DNA of 35,043 bases from an uncultured Chitinophaga sp. (GCF_946479755.1 NZ_CAMLHC010000053.1:1-35043); one strand, 5' to 3'. Counted from the stretch's first letter, positions 9,262 through 19,365 are shown. Notes: generated by a model from the sequence alone, not told the origin. Numbers and translations are program-made.

Positions 9262-10011
9262 ATGAGAAAACTGATAATCCTGTTTGTGGCACTATTGAGT
9301 ACAGGTGTTTCCCATGCACAGTTGTCGGCGTCAGATCCGCAGCTGCAACAGGCAATAGCGCTGATCAATAAATTACAGCGGGCGGCCCTGGCTCCGCAAA
9401 GCTATCGCATGGAGTACCGTTACAGTAACGAATCCACGCCCTACTTACTGCTGGATTCGCTGGAAGGGAAGATGGTAGTGGACAGCAACCGTTATCTCCG
9501 GATAGTCGGAAATAATGAGGTGATGCATAACAGCCGCTATGATGTGGCGGTTTTTAAAGAGGACTCTCTTATCTACGTTAGCAACGCTACCGCCATCGCG
9601 CAAAACATACAGCCACTGAACAGTGTGCAGGCCTTACTGAGGGATAGCCTTTTGGCAGGGTGCAACATAAGCAACAACGGTCATACTAAATCGCTTCGTT
9701 TTTTGTTCAGCCCCGGCGCGCCATGTAAATCCATAGAGCTGGTGGCAGATACAGTCGCCATGAGGGTCGATATGGTCAATATGGTGGTTAAAACGGTTCT
9801 GATGACGATGTCTGGAACGGACCCCGGCAGCGGCTACGAGGAATATGCGCTCATGAAGGTGGTATTCTCCGGTTATCAATCGCTGAAACCTGGGGCAGTA
9901 GCTGCCGTTTTTGATGAAAAAAAATATTTCCATAAAACGGATAAAGGCCTGAAACCGGCAGAGGCTTATGCCGGCTACCAGGTTTTTTCCGGTTCACCCC
10001 AGCTTCAATAG
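9262..10011 (+). CDS. Small secreted protein, possibly LolA-like fold, unknown function
   Basis: The protein has 249 aa. The first 19 residues (MRKL, hydrophobic core, SHA before Q) form a signal peptide with no lipobox Cys at the cleavage site. The mature part runs as repeated antiparallel strands, for example 'YRMEYRYSNES', 'GKMVVDSNRYLRI' and 'YDVAVFKEDSLIYV', ending in 'YALMKVVFSGYQSL'. This layout is loosely like LolA/periplasmic lipoprotein-carrier half barrels, but that is only a resemblance. It starts 4 bp after the 413-aa gene and ends 15 bp before the giant RHS gene, so it is translated with them. A chaperone or carrier role for the RHS protein is possible but unsupported by motif. 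Confidence 0.7.
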   Translation: MRKLIILFVALLSTGVSHAQLSASDPQLQQAIALINKLQRAALAPQSYRMEYRYSNESTPYLLLDSLEGKMVVDSNRYLRIVGNNEVMHNSRYDVAVFKEDSLIYVSNATAIAQNIQPLNSVQALLRDSLLAGCNISNNGHTKSLRFLFSPGAPCKSIELVADTVAMRVDMVNMVVKTVLMTMSGTDPGSGYEEYALMKVVFSGYQSLKPGAVAAVFDEKKYFHKTDKGLKPAEAYAGYQVFSGSPQLQ

Positions 10012-10026
10012 CGTAACGCAATACCT

Positions 10027-13000
10027 ATGTTGAAAAGATATCCTGTTTTATTTATCCTGACCTTTTTTCTTTTGCTGTGTGCGGTGGGCCGGGCACAGAA
10101 CAGTGTTACTGTAAAACGTGTGCTTGAGGGAAGCAATAATGCGCTGGTAGCGGGAGCTACCCTCCAGGTGCAGGACAGCGTTTATTTTAATACCGACAGA
10201 AACAAACTGATACTGCCTTACAAGATCAGGAATGTGATCACTTTTAAGGTAAATGAATACAGCACCGTCTACCTCCCGGATTCATTCTCGGCAAAGATCA
10301 CGGTGCTGCTGACCTACAAATACCTGGATGCGGGTGGAACTTCCCGGCAGGACACTGTATCAACGATACTGCGGGTGAATAGCGATACCAGCCGCGCGCA
10401 TAATCCGCTGGCGTATTTTGTATTTAACAATGCGCAGGACGTAACGGCTAAGATCGTGGATATCCAGGTGTCTCAACCGGCCGCTATGAAGGTGCTGGTG
10501 CTGGAAAATGAGATGAGTATCCTGCCGGTGTACAAGCTGGACAGGGTGACAGATGCAGTGAAAAATCTGCAGCATAATAACCCGCCCAATACGGACGCAA
10601 CAGATGAAATTCTTGTGAGTTGGAATGCAGTGACCGGTGCGGACATGTATGATCTTGAATGGGCATATGTGGATTATTCTGTGTTGGCCAAATACCAGAA
10701 CAATCCTGCGCTTATTTTTGATAACAATGCGACCAGGGTCAGCATAAGAGGGAACAGCTATAGTATACCGCTGTTATATGACAATGCAGGTACTTTGTTT
10801 GTCCGTGCGCGCGCTGTTCAGCAACAAAACAAAAGGGCACGGCTGTATACCATATGGAGCAACGAAGTAAGCGGGGCTACGCCGTTGTCTTACAGTTTTA
10901 AAGGACATCAGCAGCAATTGAACTGGCAGTCGGAAATATCCTATGCAGAAGAGGGCAAACGGAAGGCGGTAGTGCAATATTTTGACGGATCGCTGCGCAG
11001 CCGTCAGACGGTTACCAAAGATAATATTACCCAGAAGACCATCGTCGCCGAAACCTACTACGATCAGCAGGGGCGTCCGGCGGTGCAGGTATTGCCATCA
11101 CCAACGCTCAGCAGTATTATCCAGTATAGCCGCAGCTTCAACATGGCGGCCGGTGGGCAGGAATATGGAAAAGATAAATATGACTATCTGGCCAGCCCGC
11201 TGGATTATCGCACTGCTCATGCTGCGCCTTTGGATAGCGTGTCTGGCGCCAGTCAGTATTATTCATCATCGAATCCTGCGAAAGACGATGCTTCTGGCAT
11301 TAACCGTTTTATTCCGGCTGCAGGTGGTTACCCGTTATCAGAGACCGTTTACACACCGGACAATACCGGCAGGATCAGCAAACAGGGTGGTGTAGGACCG
11401 GAATTTCAGATCGCATCCGGACACGAAACATTGTATTCTTATGCCGGCGCGTCGCAGAACCAGCTGGACGTTCTTTTCGGTACGGAAGCAGGTGATGAGA
11501 AGCATTATTTCAGGAACACCGTGAGGGATGCCAACGGGCAATACAATGTAACCTACCTGGACATGCATGGCCGTACCATCGCGACAGCATTGTCCGGAAG
11601 CCCGGAAAATACGAGCCTCAAAGACCTTGACAACAGAAATACGGTGGTCATCACCGACAGCCTGTCCACACCGGGAAAAAATCTCGTGCAGGACCTGGTA
11701 GCGGTATCGCATAAAACACAACAGGTAGAAACAAAAGGGAAGTATTCCTTTCGGTATTCCTTTACGCCTCCGGTGGTGACTGTCAATTCCTGCGCCGGCA
11801 CGCCTATCAATTATATAGGGTTGTATGAGTTGGAAATCCGTATTACGGACAATGAAAATAATCAGCTGTTGCCCGGGAAACAGCCATACGTGAAGGTATT
11901 GCGTAACTATAATGCCGGTCAGATTATCGAAACCGGCATTACGCCGGGAGCAATGACCGTGAGTTTTGATCTGATCCTGGAAAAAGGGACTTATGAAGTG
12001 ACAAAATCCCTTCGTATCAGCAAAGAGGGATTGGATTACTATAAGGAAAAACATCTCCCGCAATCGGTATGTAAGAGCCTCGTTGAATTTGAACAGGAAC
12101 AATGGTCAATTAACAAAAACGAAAACTGTAAACCGGATTGTTCGACATGTTTGACAAAACTGGGTACCTATAACAGTTTCCGCGATGCGTTGTTGTTGCA
12201 GATGGGATGGACTGCGCCGACTGACTCGGTGATTCATCGGAAAGAAATACAGCAGGCTTATAATAAAGCGGTGGAAGATTGTAATGCACTTTGCCAGTTG
12301 GCAACTGCCTACAGCGAAGTAAGAAAAGCGATGTTACTGGATGTGACGCCTCCTTCCGGTCAATATGCTGATCCCGCAAATTTCATCTATCCCAGATCTG
12401 TTTTTCATACAAGCGAGACCTCGTCGGTGGCGCCTTACGCCAGGGTAGCAACTGACTACCTGGATGCCAACGGCCAGCCGGCGTGGGTGTACGACCGTAT
12501 TTCCGGTACTTATATAAAACCGCAGTCGTTGCTTCCGGAGCAGTTTGCGGAGAGCTTTCAGCCATCGTGGGCAGAGAACCTGCTGCCTTTCCATCCGGAA
12601 TACGGGATGCTGGTAAAGTATGCCACGTTTGAGACAAGTATGTTGTGGGACCTCAAAGTAAAGAATGTAGATACCTATCAGGAAGCCTGGGACAAGGGAT
12701 ACCTTAACCCTACCGGGAGCCAGGCATTTTCGCCGTTCCCGGTCCAGGCAGCAGGTATAGATCCATTGGCCCAATACAGTAATGGCGCTTTGAAGACAGC
12801 GCTGGAGAGTAATCTGGCAAATTTTAAAGAAGACTATTCCTTGTGGTCATTAGCGGCTATTTCAGCTGTTTGTGACTCGAAGGATGTGGCCTGCCGGAAT
12901 CTCCGTAGCACTGTCGCGGGCGCAATGTCAGGCTCCATTACCACTGGTGATAAGAATATGATGTGGCGTATGTTCCGGGACTTATATATTAGTCTTAAAC

Positions 13001-16000
13001 AACGGACCATTTATAGTCAGTTGCGGGCTGCCTGTCCCACCTGTCCGACCGATGTGCAGCTGGTTGATGTGGAGAAAAAGAATCCCAATTTCGTGAATGA
13101 TATGGGCGCGCTGAATGGTACTTTCGGCGATCTGTTGAACCCAAACAGCAGTGAGGCCGAAATCCGTGCCAAATCTGAAGCATATCTCCAGCAGTTGTAC
13201 AGAGATAACTGTAGAGCCAATGTGGAAATCTGGAAACAGCAGTTGAAAAAATGTACAGTTTATACAGATGCTGACCTCATAGCCCTTACGGATGCGTTGC
13301 GGCAGGTATGCCTGGAAGGGTCAGATGTTGATCACCCTATGGGCGCCAGCTCAGTGAAGCCTTCCAGTACCGCCCAACTGCGTAGTTTTGAAGCCGTTAT
13401 CAATAAATATAACGCAGATCATAACATAACTACGTCTGAGCTCTGTAACGGTATGTTGGTGACAACACCGGCTCCTTATGATAAACAACGTCCGGCCGGA
13501 AATAAACCGTTGTTCTCCAAGCCCACTGACTGTGAATGTACCAGGATCAATTCCCTGTACAGAGAATACCAGGCCTTTGGCGTACCGGCTGGCGATGCCA
13601 GTTTCTCCGCCTATCTGCTGCGTGCCCGCAAGGTGACCATCGCTGAGGCGGATTTGACTACGCTTCGAAGCGCCTGCAATGGAACATTTGCAGGGCATTT
13701 TTTCGAAAAGCCCATAGAGCTGCCGTCGTTGCTGCAATGTAATACCGGCGGGACATGTATCACCTGTGTCGAATTTAATGCAGCCTATAACAGCTATGTT
13801 GCGAACTATGCATCTATGCTGCCGAAGAAGGTACCCGGCACGAATCAGGACACCAGCTTTAATGTTCTGTTTGAAAACTACATGAACAACCGGTTGTCGC
13901 TGAACCGTACCGCTGCAGAGTATCTGTCATTCAAGGATAGCTGCGGGACCAATAATTTTACTGTCACGAGAAGTTGTACCGATTCAGGCATCATCAAGAC
14001 CTATACAGTGATGCCCAATCTCTTTCGTGATATGGTGGTGAAGGATATGAAACAAACATTTGACTATGGTTTTATCATTGTTGGCTCCATTGTTCGTAGT
14101 AATGGCGCAGTACAGGATGAAGACGGATGCGTGGTCAAAGTAGACAGGCAGTCGAATGTACAATGGGCGAGAGTCTTTAACAGCACGGGAACTGATGTTT
14201 TTGCGAAAGTGAAGTGCACGCGGGATAGTGGCTATATATTGGCAGGTCGTTCAACCAAAAATACGGGAAATAATTTTAGAAGCCCGTTTGTTGGCGTAAT
14301 CACCAAACTCAACAGTGCCGGTGTGCAGCAGTGGACGCGGGTGGTGGACCTTAATACGGCGAGCGGCGAAGATATCAGGGATGTGACAGAGCTGAGTAAT
14401 GGTGATATCGCCTTTACCGGTTGTTATAATCTGGCTTCCGGAACTTCCAGGTTCCTGGTGGGTGTGATGAGCGGCAACGGCAGCGCTACCCGGTGGATGA
14501 AACAGATAGGGAGGAATAGTGTCGCTGATATGGCCTATTGTGTGGAACAGGACCAGGATACCCTGCTGGTATTAGGGTTGACAAATAACAGTAGTAGCAT
14601 GTATGGTGCAGCGTTGATGAAACTGAACCGGCTTAACGGTGCCCGTATTAACCAGTATCTGTATGCCCGTGACAGCCGGAAAAATGATATTGGCGGCCTT
14701 TTCAGGACCAGTGGCGGAGGTTACCGGCTGGCGCTGATTGATTCCGATTCCTGGGGCAATACCAGCAGCCGGATGGTGGTGCTGGACGTTAACAGGAATG
14801 GGACCGTCGCCGGTACCAGTCATATACTGTCGGGGACGCAGGGGATTGATCGTATGCTGGTTAGTCAAACGACTGACTGGGGGCTGTTGATAGCACCACT
14901 ATACAATACGCCGCGCGGTTTTGCTTTCCTTAAAACGGATATCGATAATAATATTTCCTGGTCCAACCGTGTTGTTTATAAAGCGGCGATCGCTAATAAG
15001 GTGGGTGCAGTGGCGACCATGACCAACAACTTTTCTTCTTTTGCCCGGGTGTCAACAGCAAGTCGTGGCTACTTCATGTCTGCTATTCATCTGGATGGAA
15101 AACCGGGAATGATGGAGCTGGACAACCAGGGTCGCTTCGGATGTTCAGACAGTACCTATACCATTGACGCCGCTTCCGTTACCTATTCGGTGACAGCAGG
15201 TTATCCTGTCGATGTGGACGCTAGTTTCCAGGATATTTTCTATCCCTCCTTGTATACGATGAACGTTACTGCTGTAACGCCCGTCGCGACTACGGAGAGT
15301 TGTGTTCCCGGAGGCGGCTGCTCAGATATTTATAAAGGCCCTTATCTGTGTCCGGTAGCCATCAATGGCGGTGGCAGCGGTGGGGGTACCAGCCCGGGTT
15401 CTGTCAATGACATCAATGGTTGTTCGGATAACACCTTCTTTGTAAAAAGTAAGTCTGTTGAGCTGTTCCGGCAATACCGGGATTCTGTCAGCAATAATTT
15501 TGAACAGAAATACCTGTCTTCTTTAAAAGACGCCTTCAACAGGGAGCAGTTCACTGTTATCCATGACGTGTCAGAGTATCATTATACGCTTTATTACTAT
15601 GACCAGGCAGGTAACCTGGTGAAAACAGTCCCTCCGCAGGGCGTATTGGTAGACACTACGATTAGTTGGTTGAACCGGGTGCGTACTGCCCGTGCCAGCG
15701 GCCAGTCGCTGACGCCGTCGCATACGCTGGCTACAAACTATCGATATAATTCACTCAACCAGGTCATCGCCCAGAAATCGCCGGATGGTGGACTGACGCG
15801 CTTTTGGTACGATCGCCTGGGCAGGTTGGTGGCATCTCAGAATGCCAAACAGGCGCCCAACCGGTACGCTTATACGCTGTATGACGATCTTGGCAGGGTA
15901 ACAGAAGTCGGTGAGTTAACGAACAGTGAAGCAATGACGCCGGACCTGAGCCGCAGTCGCAGCCGGCTGGCGCAGTGGATTGTCAATGCGGGCGCATCTC

Positions 16001-18831
16001 GGAAGGAAATCACCCGTACTGTGTACGATCAGCGTAACAACCTGATCACGGATGTGCTGAGCAGTACCAATGTCCGTAACCGGGTTTCGTACAGCATGGT
16101 ATATGATAAAATTGCGGATACTACCGCAGCTGCCTATACTGCCGCCAGCTTCTACAGCTACGATATTCATGGTAACGTAGATACGCTGGTACAGGACTAC
16201 AAGCGCGGTACAATGCGTGACAGCCTAAACCGTTTTAAGAAAATTATTTACGATTATGACCTGCTGAGCGGAAAAGTGAACCAGGTCGCTTATCAGCCTG
16301 GCGCAAAAGATGCTTTCTATCATCGGTACGTCTATGATGCGGAAAACAGGTTGACTAATGTGGAAACGAGCCGTGATAGCGTGTGTTGGGAAAATGATGC
16401 GTTTTATCAATACTACAAACACGGCCCGTTGGCGCGTTCTGTGATCGGCCAACGCCAGGTACAGGGTATTGACTACGCCTACACGCTACAGGGCTGGCTG
16501 AAAGGGGTGAACGGATCCGGGGCTGCTTCGGATATGGGCCGCGATGGAACGACGCCGGCTGTGGCCAAAGATGCGTTCGGATTTACGCTGCATTATTTTG
16601 GTAACGGTGACTACCGGCCTATCGGTATCGGTGTGAAGCCAATGGCAGGTATTAACACCTTCGTCGGTTTCCGGCCGTTGTATAACGGTAATATCGGCGC
16701 TATGGGCGTACAGTTGCCCATTGTGGGAGAACCGCTGTTGTATACCTACCAATATGATGTATTGAACCGCATCGCCGGTATGGATGCCAACCGCAACCTG
16801 GACCTGACCAGTAACAACTGGACACCGCAGGCAATAGCCGATTTTCAGGAACGGGTTACCTATGACGGTAATGGCAATATCCTGAAATACCTTCGTAACG
16901 GCAACAACACCTTCGCCGGTAAACCATTGCAGATGGACAGCCTGAGCTACTTTTACAAGCCGGGCTCCAATAAGCTGGATTATATCCGTGATGCTATCGG
17001 TCGTACCGCATATGGTGAGGATATTGACAGCCAGTCTGTAGCCAATTATACCTATGACGCTATTGGTAACCTGGTGAAGGACAATGCGGCCGGTATCGAT
17101 AGCATTGTCTGGAATATTTACGGTAAAATCAAAGGGATCTATAAGAAAAAAAATCCCCCTATTGAATTTACCTATGACGTGGCAGGCAACCGTATCAGCA
17201 AGAACGTAGGCGGTGTACAGACGTTGTATGTCCGCGATGCTACGGGTAACGTGATGAGCGTATATGCGTCCAACGACCAGGATAATGGAAAAGGACGTCT
17301 TATCCAGCGGGAAACGCATCTGTACGGCAGTAGCCGCCTGGGGATGAGTACCCGTCAGACGGTGGTAGATTCCACAATCGTGTCATTGCCGGCAAAAAAT
17401 GGTATTGGCGTGCCCAAATTGTTTACATTTACGCGAGGAGAAAAGCTCTTTGAATTAAGCAATCACCTGGGCAACGTACTGGCAACGGTATCTGACCGCA
17501 AGAAGCCGGTGTCTGTCAACGGTACACAGGTAGCCTCCTATGCACCTGTGATCAGCAGTGCGCAGGATTATTATCCTTTCGGTTCGCTGATGCCAGGCCG
17601 CGGCGGTTACCTCTCAGAAAGCGGGTGGAACAATGAAGTACCCGGTGCCGTAACGGTGACGGCCACCCTGACAGTCGACGGCCGGTCCAATAATGCGCCG
17701 CCGGAATATGAAGCTACCGAATGGATAGAGTTCACCCCCGGATTTGAAAGTGGTCAGAATGATGCGTTTATAGCACAGATCGTAGATGCAACCAGTCTGC
17801 CAGGGAACAATGGAGAAAGTGTGAAAGGTACGGCTAAAGGGTATCGATATGGATTTAATGGGAAGGAGAATGATAATGAAATCAAAGGAGCGGGAAATCA
17901 GCAGGATTATGGGTTTAGGATATACGACCCGCGAATTGCGAAGTTCTTAAGTGTAGACCCGCTAACAGCGCAGTATCCTGAATTGACACCTTACCAGTTT
18001 GCCAGCAATACACCTGTTCAAGCTATTGATTTGGACGGATTAGAGAAGTTTCATTATAGTATGACTCTTGACACAAAAACAGGTAATGCCATTTTACATC
18101 TGGTAGAGGCACCAAAGTACTTTAATGAACATAGTTGGTTTGGAGGGTTGTTTAAATTCAAAACAGAAATTCTAAGCAAACGCTATGAGGTAGATTATGA
18201 AGGTCGAAAATACTTTATTGGCGGAGCTCAATATGGTGCTAGTTATTCCAATTCCGGAAAGGCTGATCTTTTTGAGGAACATTATATTAAAGGTAAGGGC
18301 GATTATATGGCTTTTGGATTTGATTATGTTGATGAAAAGGTATCTACTTTTGCTTCATATACAGCGCAAGCTTACAATATTCAGGATGTTGCACTCGAAA
18401 GTGCTCAAGTATTTAGGCGTTACTTTACTAAGCCAAGGGTTGAAGTGACTGGACATATGGATGCGTATTTATCTAAACAGAGACCTGGCCAAAGGGTACA
18501 GCATACCTGGGATAGACATGCCAAAGAGCTTGGTCTCGGAGATTTTCAGGAAAGAAATGCTACAGAATTACAGCAGATGCTAAATGAACGGGTAACTCAA
18601 ATAAGAAACGCCGGTAGAAGTAAATTTTTTGAAACGACTGCAAGGGTTGATGGTAAATGGTCTGTTGTACATAGAACGGAGGTGTGGCTTGACGGTATTC
18701 AGTATTACTATTTTGAAACACCCCAAGGCAGGTTCGTTAGTGCTGGGCGAATGCCAGCACCAAAATCACCCGGCTTGCTTAATAAACCAAAGTCGTCAAA
18801 TGCATCAAGTTCTTCAAATAAATCAAATTGA
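10027..18831 (+). CDS. Giant RHS/YD-repeat polymorphic toxin
   Basis: The protein has 2934 aa. A signal peptide covers about residues 1-23 (ending VGRAQ). An FN3-like domain lies near 190-285 ('DEILVSWNAVTGADMYDLEW'). A YD-type start, like DUF6443, lies near 304-358 ('VQYFDGSLRSRQTVTK', 'YYDQQGRPAVQVLPSP'). A Cys-rich helical section spans about 698-1325, with CxxC-type clusters. Residues about 1325-1700 are a beta-propeller with repeats of the type 'DSGYILAGRS' and 'KLNSAGVQQWTRV'. A Gly-rich linker near 1782-1795 leads to YD repeats at about 1858-2400. The RHS core at about 2605-2673 ends in D2668-L-D-G-L-E, the equivalent of the DPxGL self-cleavage motif, leaving a C-terminal module of about 262 residues. 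Base composition falls sharply there. RHS shells encapsulate the toxin; the target cell is unknown. Confidence 0.92.
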   Translation: MLKRYPVLFILTFFLLLCAVGRAQNSVTVKRVLEGSNNALVAGATLQVQDSVYFNTDRNKLILPYKIRNVITFKVNEYSTVYLPDSFSAKITVLLTYKYLDAGGTSRQDTVSTILRVNSDTSRAHNPLAYFVFNNAQDVTAKIVDIQVSQPAAMKVLVLENEMSILPVYKLDRVTDAVKNLQHNNPPNTDATDEILVSWNAVTGADMYDLEWAYVDYSVLAKYQNNPALIFDNNATRVSIRGNSYSIPLLYDNAGTLFVRARAVQQQNKRARLYTIWSNEVSGATPLSYSFKGHQQQLNWQSEISYAEEGKRKAVVQYFDGSLRSRQTVTKDNITQKTIVAETYYDQQGRPAVQVLPSPTLSSIIQYSRSFNMAAGGQEYGKDKYDYLASPLDYRTAHAAPLDSVSGASQYYSSSNPAKDDASGINRFIPAAGGYPLSETVYTPDNTGRISKQGGVGPEFQIASGHETLYSYAGASQNQLDVLFGTEAGDEKHYFRNTVRDANGQYNVTYLDMHGRTIATALSGSPENTSLKDLDNRNTVVITDSLSTPGKNLVQDLVAVSHKTQQVETKGKYSFRYSFTPPVVTVNSCAGTPINYIGLYELEIRITDNENNQLLPGKQPYVKVLRNYNAGQIIETGITPGAMTVSFDLILEKGTYEVTKSLRISKEGLDYYKEKHLPQSVCKSLVEFEQEQWSINKNENCKPDCSTCLTKLGTYNSFRDALLLQMGWTAPTDSVIHRKEIQQAYNKAVEDCNALCQLATAYSEVRKAMLLDVTPPSGQYADPANFIYPRSVFHTSETSSVAPYARVATDYLDANGQPAWVYDRISGTYIKPQSLLPEQFAESFQPSWAENLLPFHPEYGMLVKYATFETSMLWDLKVKNVDTYQEAWDKGYLNPTGSQAFSPFPVQAAGIDPLAQYSNGALKTALESNLANFKEDYSLWSLAAISAVCDSKDVACRNLRSTVAGAMSGSITTGDKNMMWRMFRDLYISLKQRTIYSQLRAACPTCPTDVQLVDVEKKNPNFVNDMGALNGTFGDLLNPNSSEAEIRAKSEAYLQQLYRDNCRANVEIWKQQLKKCTVYTDADLIALTDALRQVCLEGSDVDHPMGASSVKPSSTAQLRSFEAVINKYNADHNITTSELCNGMLVTTPAPYDKQRPAGNKPLFSKPTDCECTRINSLYREYQAFGVPAGDASFSAYLLRARKVTIAEADLTTLRSACNGTFAGHFFEKPIELPSLLQCNTGGTCITCVEFNAAYNSYVANYASMLPKKVPGTNQDTSFNVLFENYMNNRLSLNRTAAEYLSFKDSCGTNNFTVTRSCTDSGIIKTYTVMPNLFRDMVVKDMKQTFDYGFIIVGSIVRSNGAVQDEDGCVVKVDRQSNVQWARVFNSTGTDVFAKVKCTRDSGYILAGRSTKNTGNNFRSPFVGVITKLNSAGVQQWTRVVDLNTASGEDIRDVTELSNGDIAFTGCYNLASGTSRFLVGVMSGNGSATRWMKQIGRNSVADMAYCVEQDQDTLLVLGLTNNSSSMYGAALMKLNRLNGARINQYLYARDSRKNDIGGLFRTSGGGYRLALIDSDSWGNTSSRMVVLDVNRNGTVAGTSHILSGTQGIDRMLVSQTTDWGLLIAPLYNTPRGFAFLKTDIDNNISWSNRVVYKAAIANKVGAVATMTNNFSSFARVSTASRGYFMSAIHLDGKPGMMELDNQGRFGCSDSTYTIDAASVTYSVTAGYPVDVDASFQDIFYPSLYTMNVTAVTPVATTESCVPGGGCSDIYKGPYLCPVAINGGGSGGGTSPGSVNDINGCSDNTFFVKSKSVELFRQYRDSVSNNFEQKYLSSLKDAFNREQFTVIHDVSEYHYTLYYYDQAGNLVKTVPPQGVLVDTTISWLNRVRTARASGQSLTPSHTLATNYRYNSLNQVIAQKSPDGGLTRFWYDRLGRLVASQNAKQAPNRYAYTLYDDLGRVTEVGELTNSEAMTPDLSRSRSRLAQWIVNAGASRKEITRTVYDQRNNLITDVLSSTNVRNRVSYSMVYDKIADTTAAAYTAASFYSYDIHGNVDTLVQDYKRGTMRDSLNRFKKIIYDYDLLSGKVNQVAYQPGAKDAFYHRYVYDAENRLTNVETSRDSVCWENDAFYQYYKHGPLARSVIGQRQVQGIDYAYTLQGWLKGVNGSGAASDMGRDGTTPAVAKDAFGFTLHYFGNGDYRPIGIGVKPMAGINTFVGFRPLYNGNIGAMGVQLPIVGEPLLYTYQYDVLNRIAGMDANRNLDLTSNNWTPQAIADFQERVTYDGNGNILKYLRNGNNTFAGKPLQMDSLSYFYKPGSNKLDYIRDAIGRTAYGEDIDSQSVANYTYDAIGNLVKDNAAGIDSIVWNIYGKIKGIYKKKNPPIEFTYDVAGNRISKNVGGVQTLYVRDATGNVMSVYASNDQDNGKGRLIQRETHLYGSSRLGMSTRQTVVDSTIVSLPAKNGIGVPKLFTFTRGEKLFELSNHLGNVLATVSDRKKPVSVNGTQVASYAPVISSAQDYYPFGSLMPGRGGYLSESGWNNEVPGAVTVTATLTVDGRSNNAPPEYEATEWIEFTPGFESGQNDAFIAQIVDATSLPGNNGESVKGTAKGYRYGFNGKENDNEIKGAGNQQDYGFRIYDPRIAKFLSVDPLTAQYPELTPYQFASNTPVQAIDLDGLEKFHYSMTLDTKTGNAILHLVEAPKYFNEHSWFGGLFKFKTEILSKRYEVDYEGRKYFIGGAQYGASYSNSGKADLFEEHYIKGKGDYMAFGFDYVDEKVSTFASYTAQAYNIQDVALESAQVFRRYFTKPRVEVTGHMDAYLSKQRPGQRVQHTWDRHAKELGLGDFQERNATELQQMLNERVTQIRNAGRSKFFETTARVDGKWSVVHRTEVWLDGIQYYYFETPQGRFVSAGRMPAPKSPGLLNKPKSSNASSSSNKSN
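18043..18831 (+). other. Variable C-terminal toxin module of the RHS protein
   Basis: This segment encodes the residues that follow the DLDGL motif (2673-2934). It starts where GC drops: the 60 bases at 18241-18300 hold 22 G/C, against 30 of 60 at 17521-17580. The first half is a beta-rich linker. The second half has H2826-T-W-D-R-H2831-A-K-E-L-G-L, a central helix, then strands 'VVHRTEVWLDGIQYYYFE' and 'GRFVSAGR' (2901-2908). The order (basic-His helix, long helix, beta hairpin, 'G.F.S.G' strand) resembles colicin D/BECR-fold ribonucleases, in which catalytic residues sit in comparable places. That assignment is an inference from topology only. The end is a Ser/Asn/Lys tail. Confidence 0.55.
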
Positions 18832-18844
18832 TAAACCTAAGAAA

Positions 18845-19309
18845 ATGCCAGAGTTAATAGATCAGTATTTTTTAGTTGATACAAGAGATTCAAAATTTGT
18901 AACTCGATTTCTTGATAAATATGTTCCGCAAAGAGCGCCGGTTCGTGATTATTACTTAATCGAGACAGAGCATGGGGAAGAGAAAATCGATTCGAAAAAT
19001 ATGGATTTTGTTTTGTCTTTCTATGAGCATCATAGCAATAGTGTTAATTCTTTTTATATAGAAAATATTGATGAAAGGTCGTTGATTGCATTTGCAATTC
19101 TTACTTATACAGACGATGCTAAAATGATTTTAGGAGTTTCTGTATTGGGAACTTTCGATGACTTAGATGATATGAAAGCGAATATTAAAATCTTTGAAGA
19201 TATTAAAGCATTTACTAACTCGACAGTAGCTTGTATGACTCTGGAAGAACCTCCTCCTGATAATTCTCTTGAATTTATAGAGTTTGTAAAACAGAGAGAA
19301 CTGCTTTAA
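18845..19309 (+). CDS. Candidate cognate immunity protein
   Basis: The protein has 154 aa. I place the start at the ATG 13 bp after the RHS stop codon; the frame is open further upstream but that part overlaps the RHS toxin in another frame and reads as noise. It is acidic (30 Asp/Glu against 15 Lys/Arg by direct count), has no signal peptide, and shows alternating strands and helices ('FAILTYTDDAKMILGVSVLG' is a clear hairpin). A small acidic cytoplasmic protein directly behind an RHS toxin tip is the usual position of an immunity protein, so it should bind the C-terminal toxin in the producing cell. The DNA is very AT-rich (16 G/C in the 60 bases at 19021-19080), like the toxin module. I do not recognise the family. 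Confidence 0.75.
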   Translation: MPELIDQYFLVDTRDSKFVTRFLDKYVPQRAPVRDYYLIETEHGEEKIDSKNMDFVLSFYEHHSNSVNSFYIENIDERSLIAFAILTYTDDAKMILGVSVLGTFDDLDDMKANIKIFEDIKAFTNSTVACMTLEEPPPDNSLEFIEFVKQRELL

Positions 19310-19365
19310 TGATGTTAAAATTTTTGTAGATAACGAATGGTTTCGTTGCCTATATAGTATGACGT

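Noticed and set aside
16486..17319. 277-codon open frame on the minus strand
   Set aside because: Antisense to the YD-repeat section of the RHS gene; the repeated codon pattern explains the openness.
1625..18831. Possible type IX secretion C-terminal sorting domains in the giant proteins
   Set aside because: The C-termini do not show the usual short Gly/Val/Lys-rich T9SS tail; the RHS end is a Ser/Asn-rich tail after a toxin tip.
18629..18844. Upstream extension of the first immunity gene (72 more codons)
   Set aside because: Overlaps the RHS toxin tip in another frame, and the translation is His/Gln/Cys-rich noise; the ATG at 18845 fits the 13-bp gap.
19319..19326. AATTTTTG as an internal promoter for the Imm35-like gene
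   Set aside because: One mismatch in an AT-rich stretch and no TTG at the right distance.
19332..19347. Small hairpin AACGAA-TGGT-TTCGTT between the immunity genes
   Set aside because: Only 6 bp with no T-tract; it may be chance and does not support a terminator.
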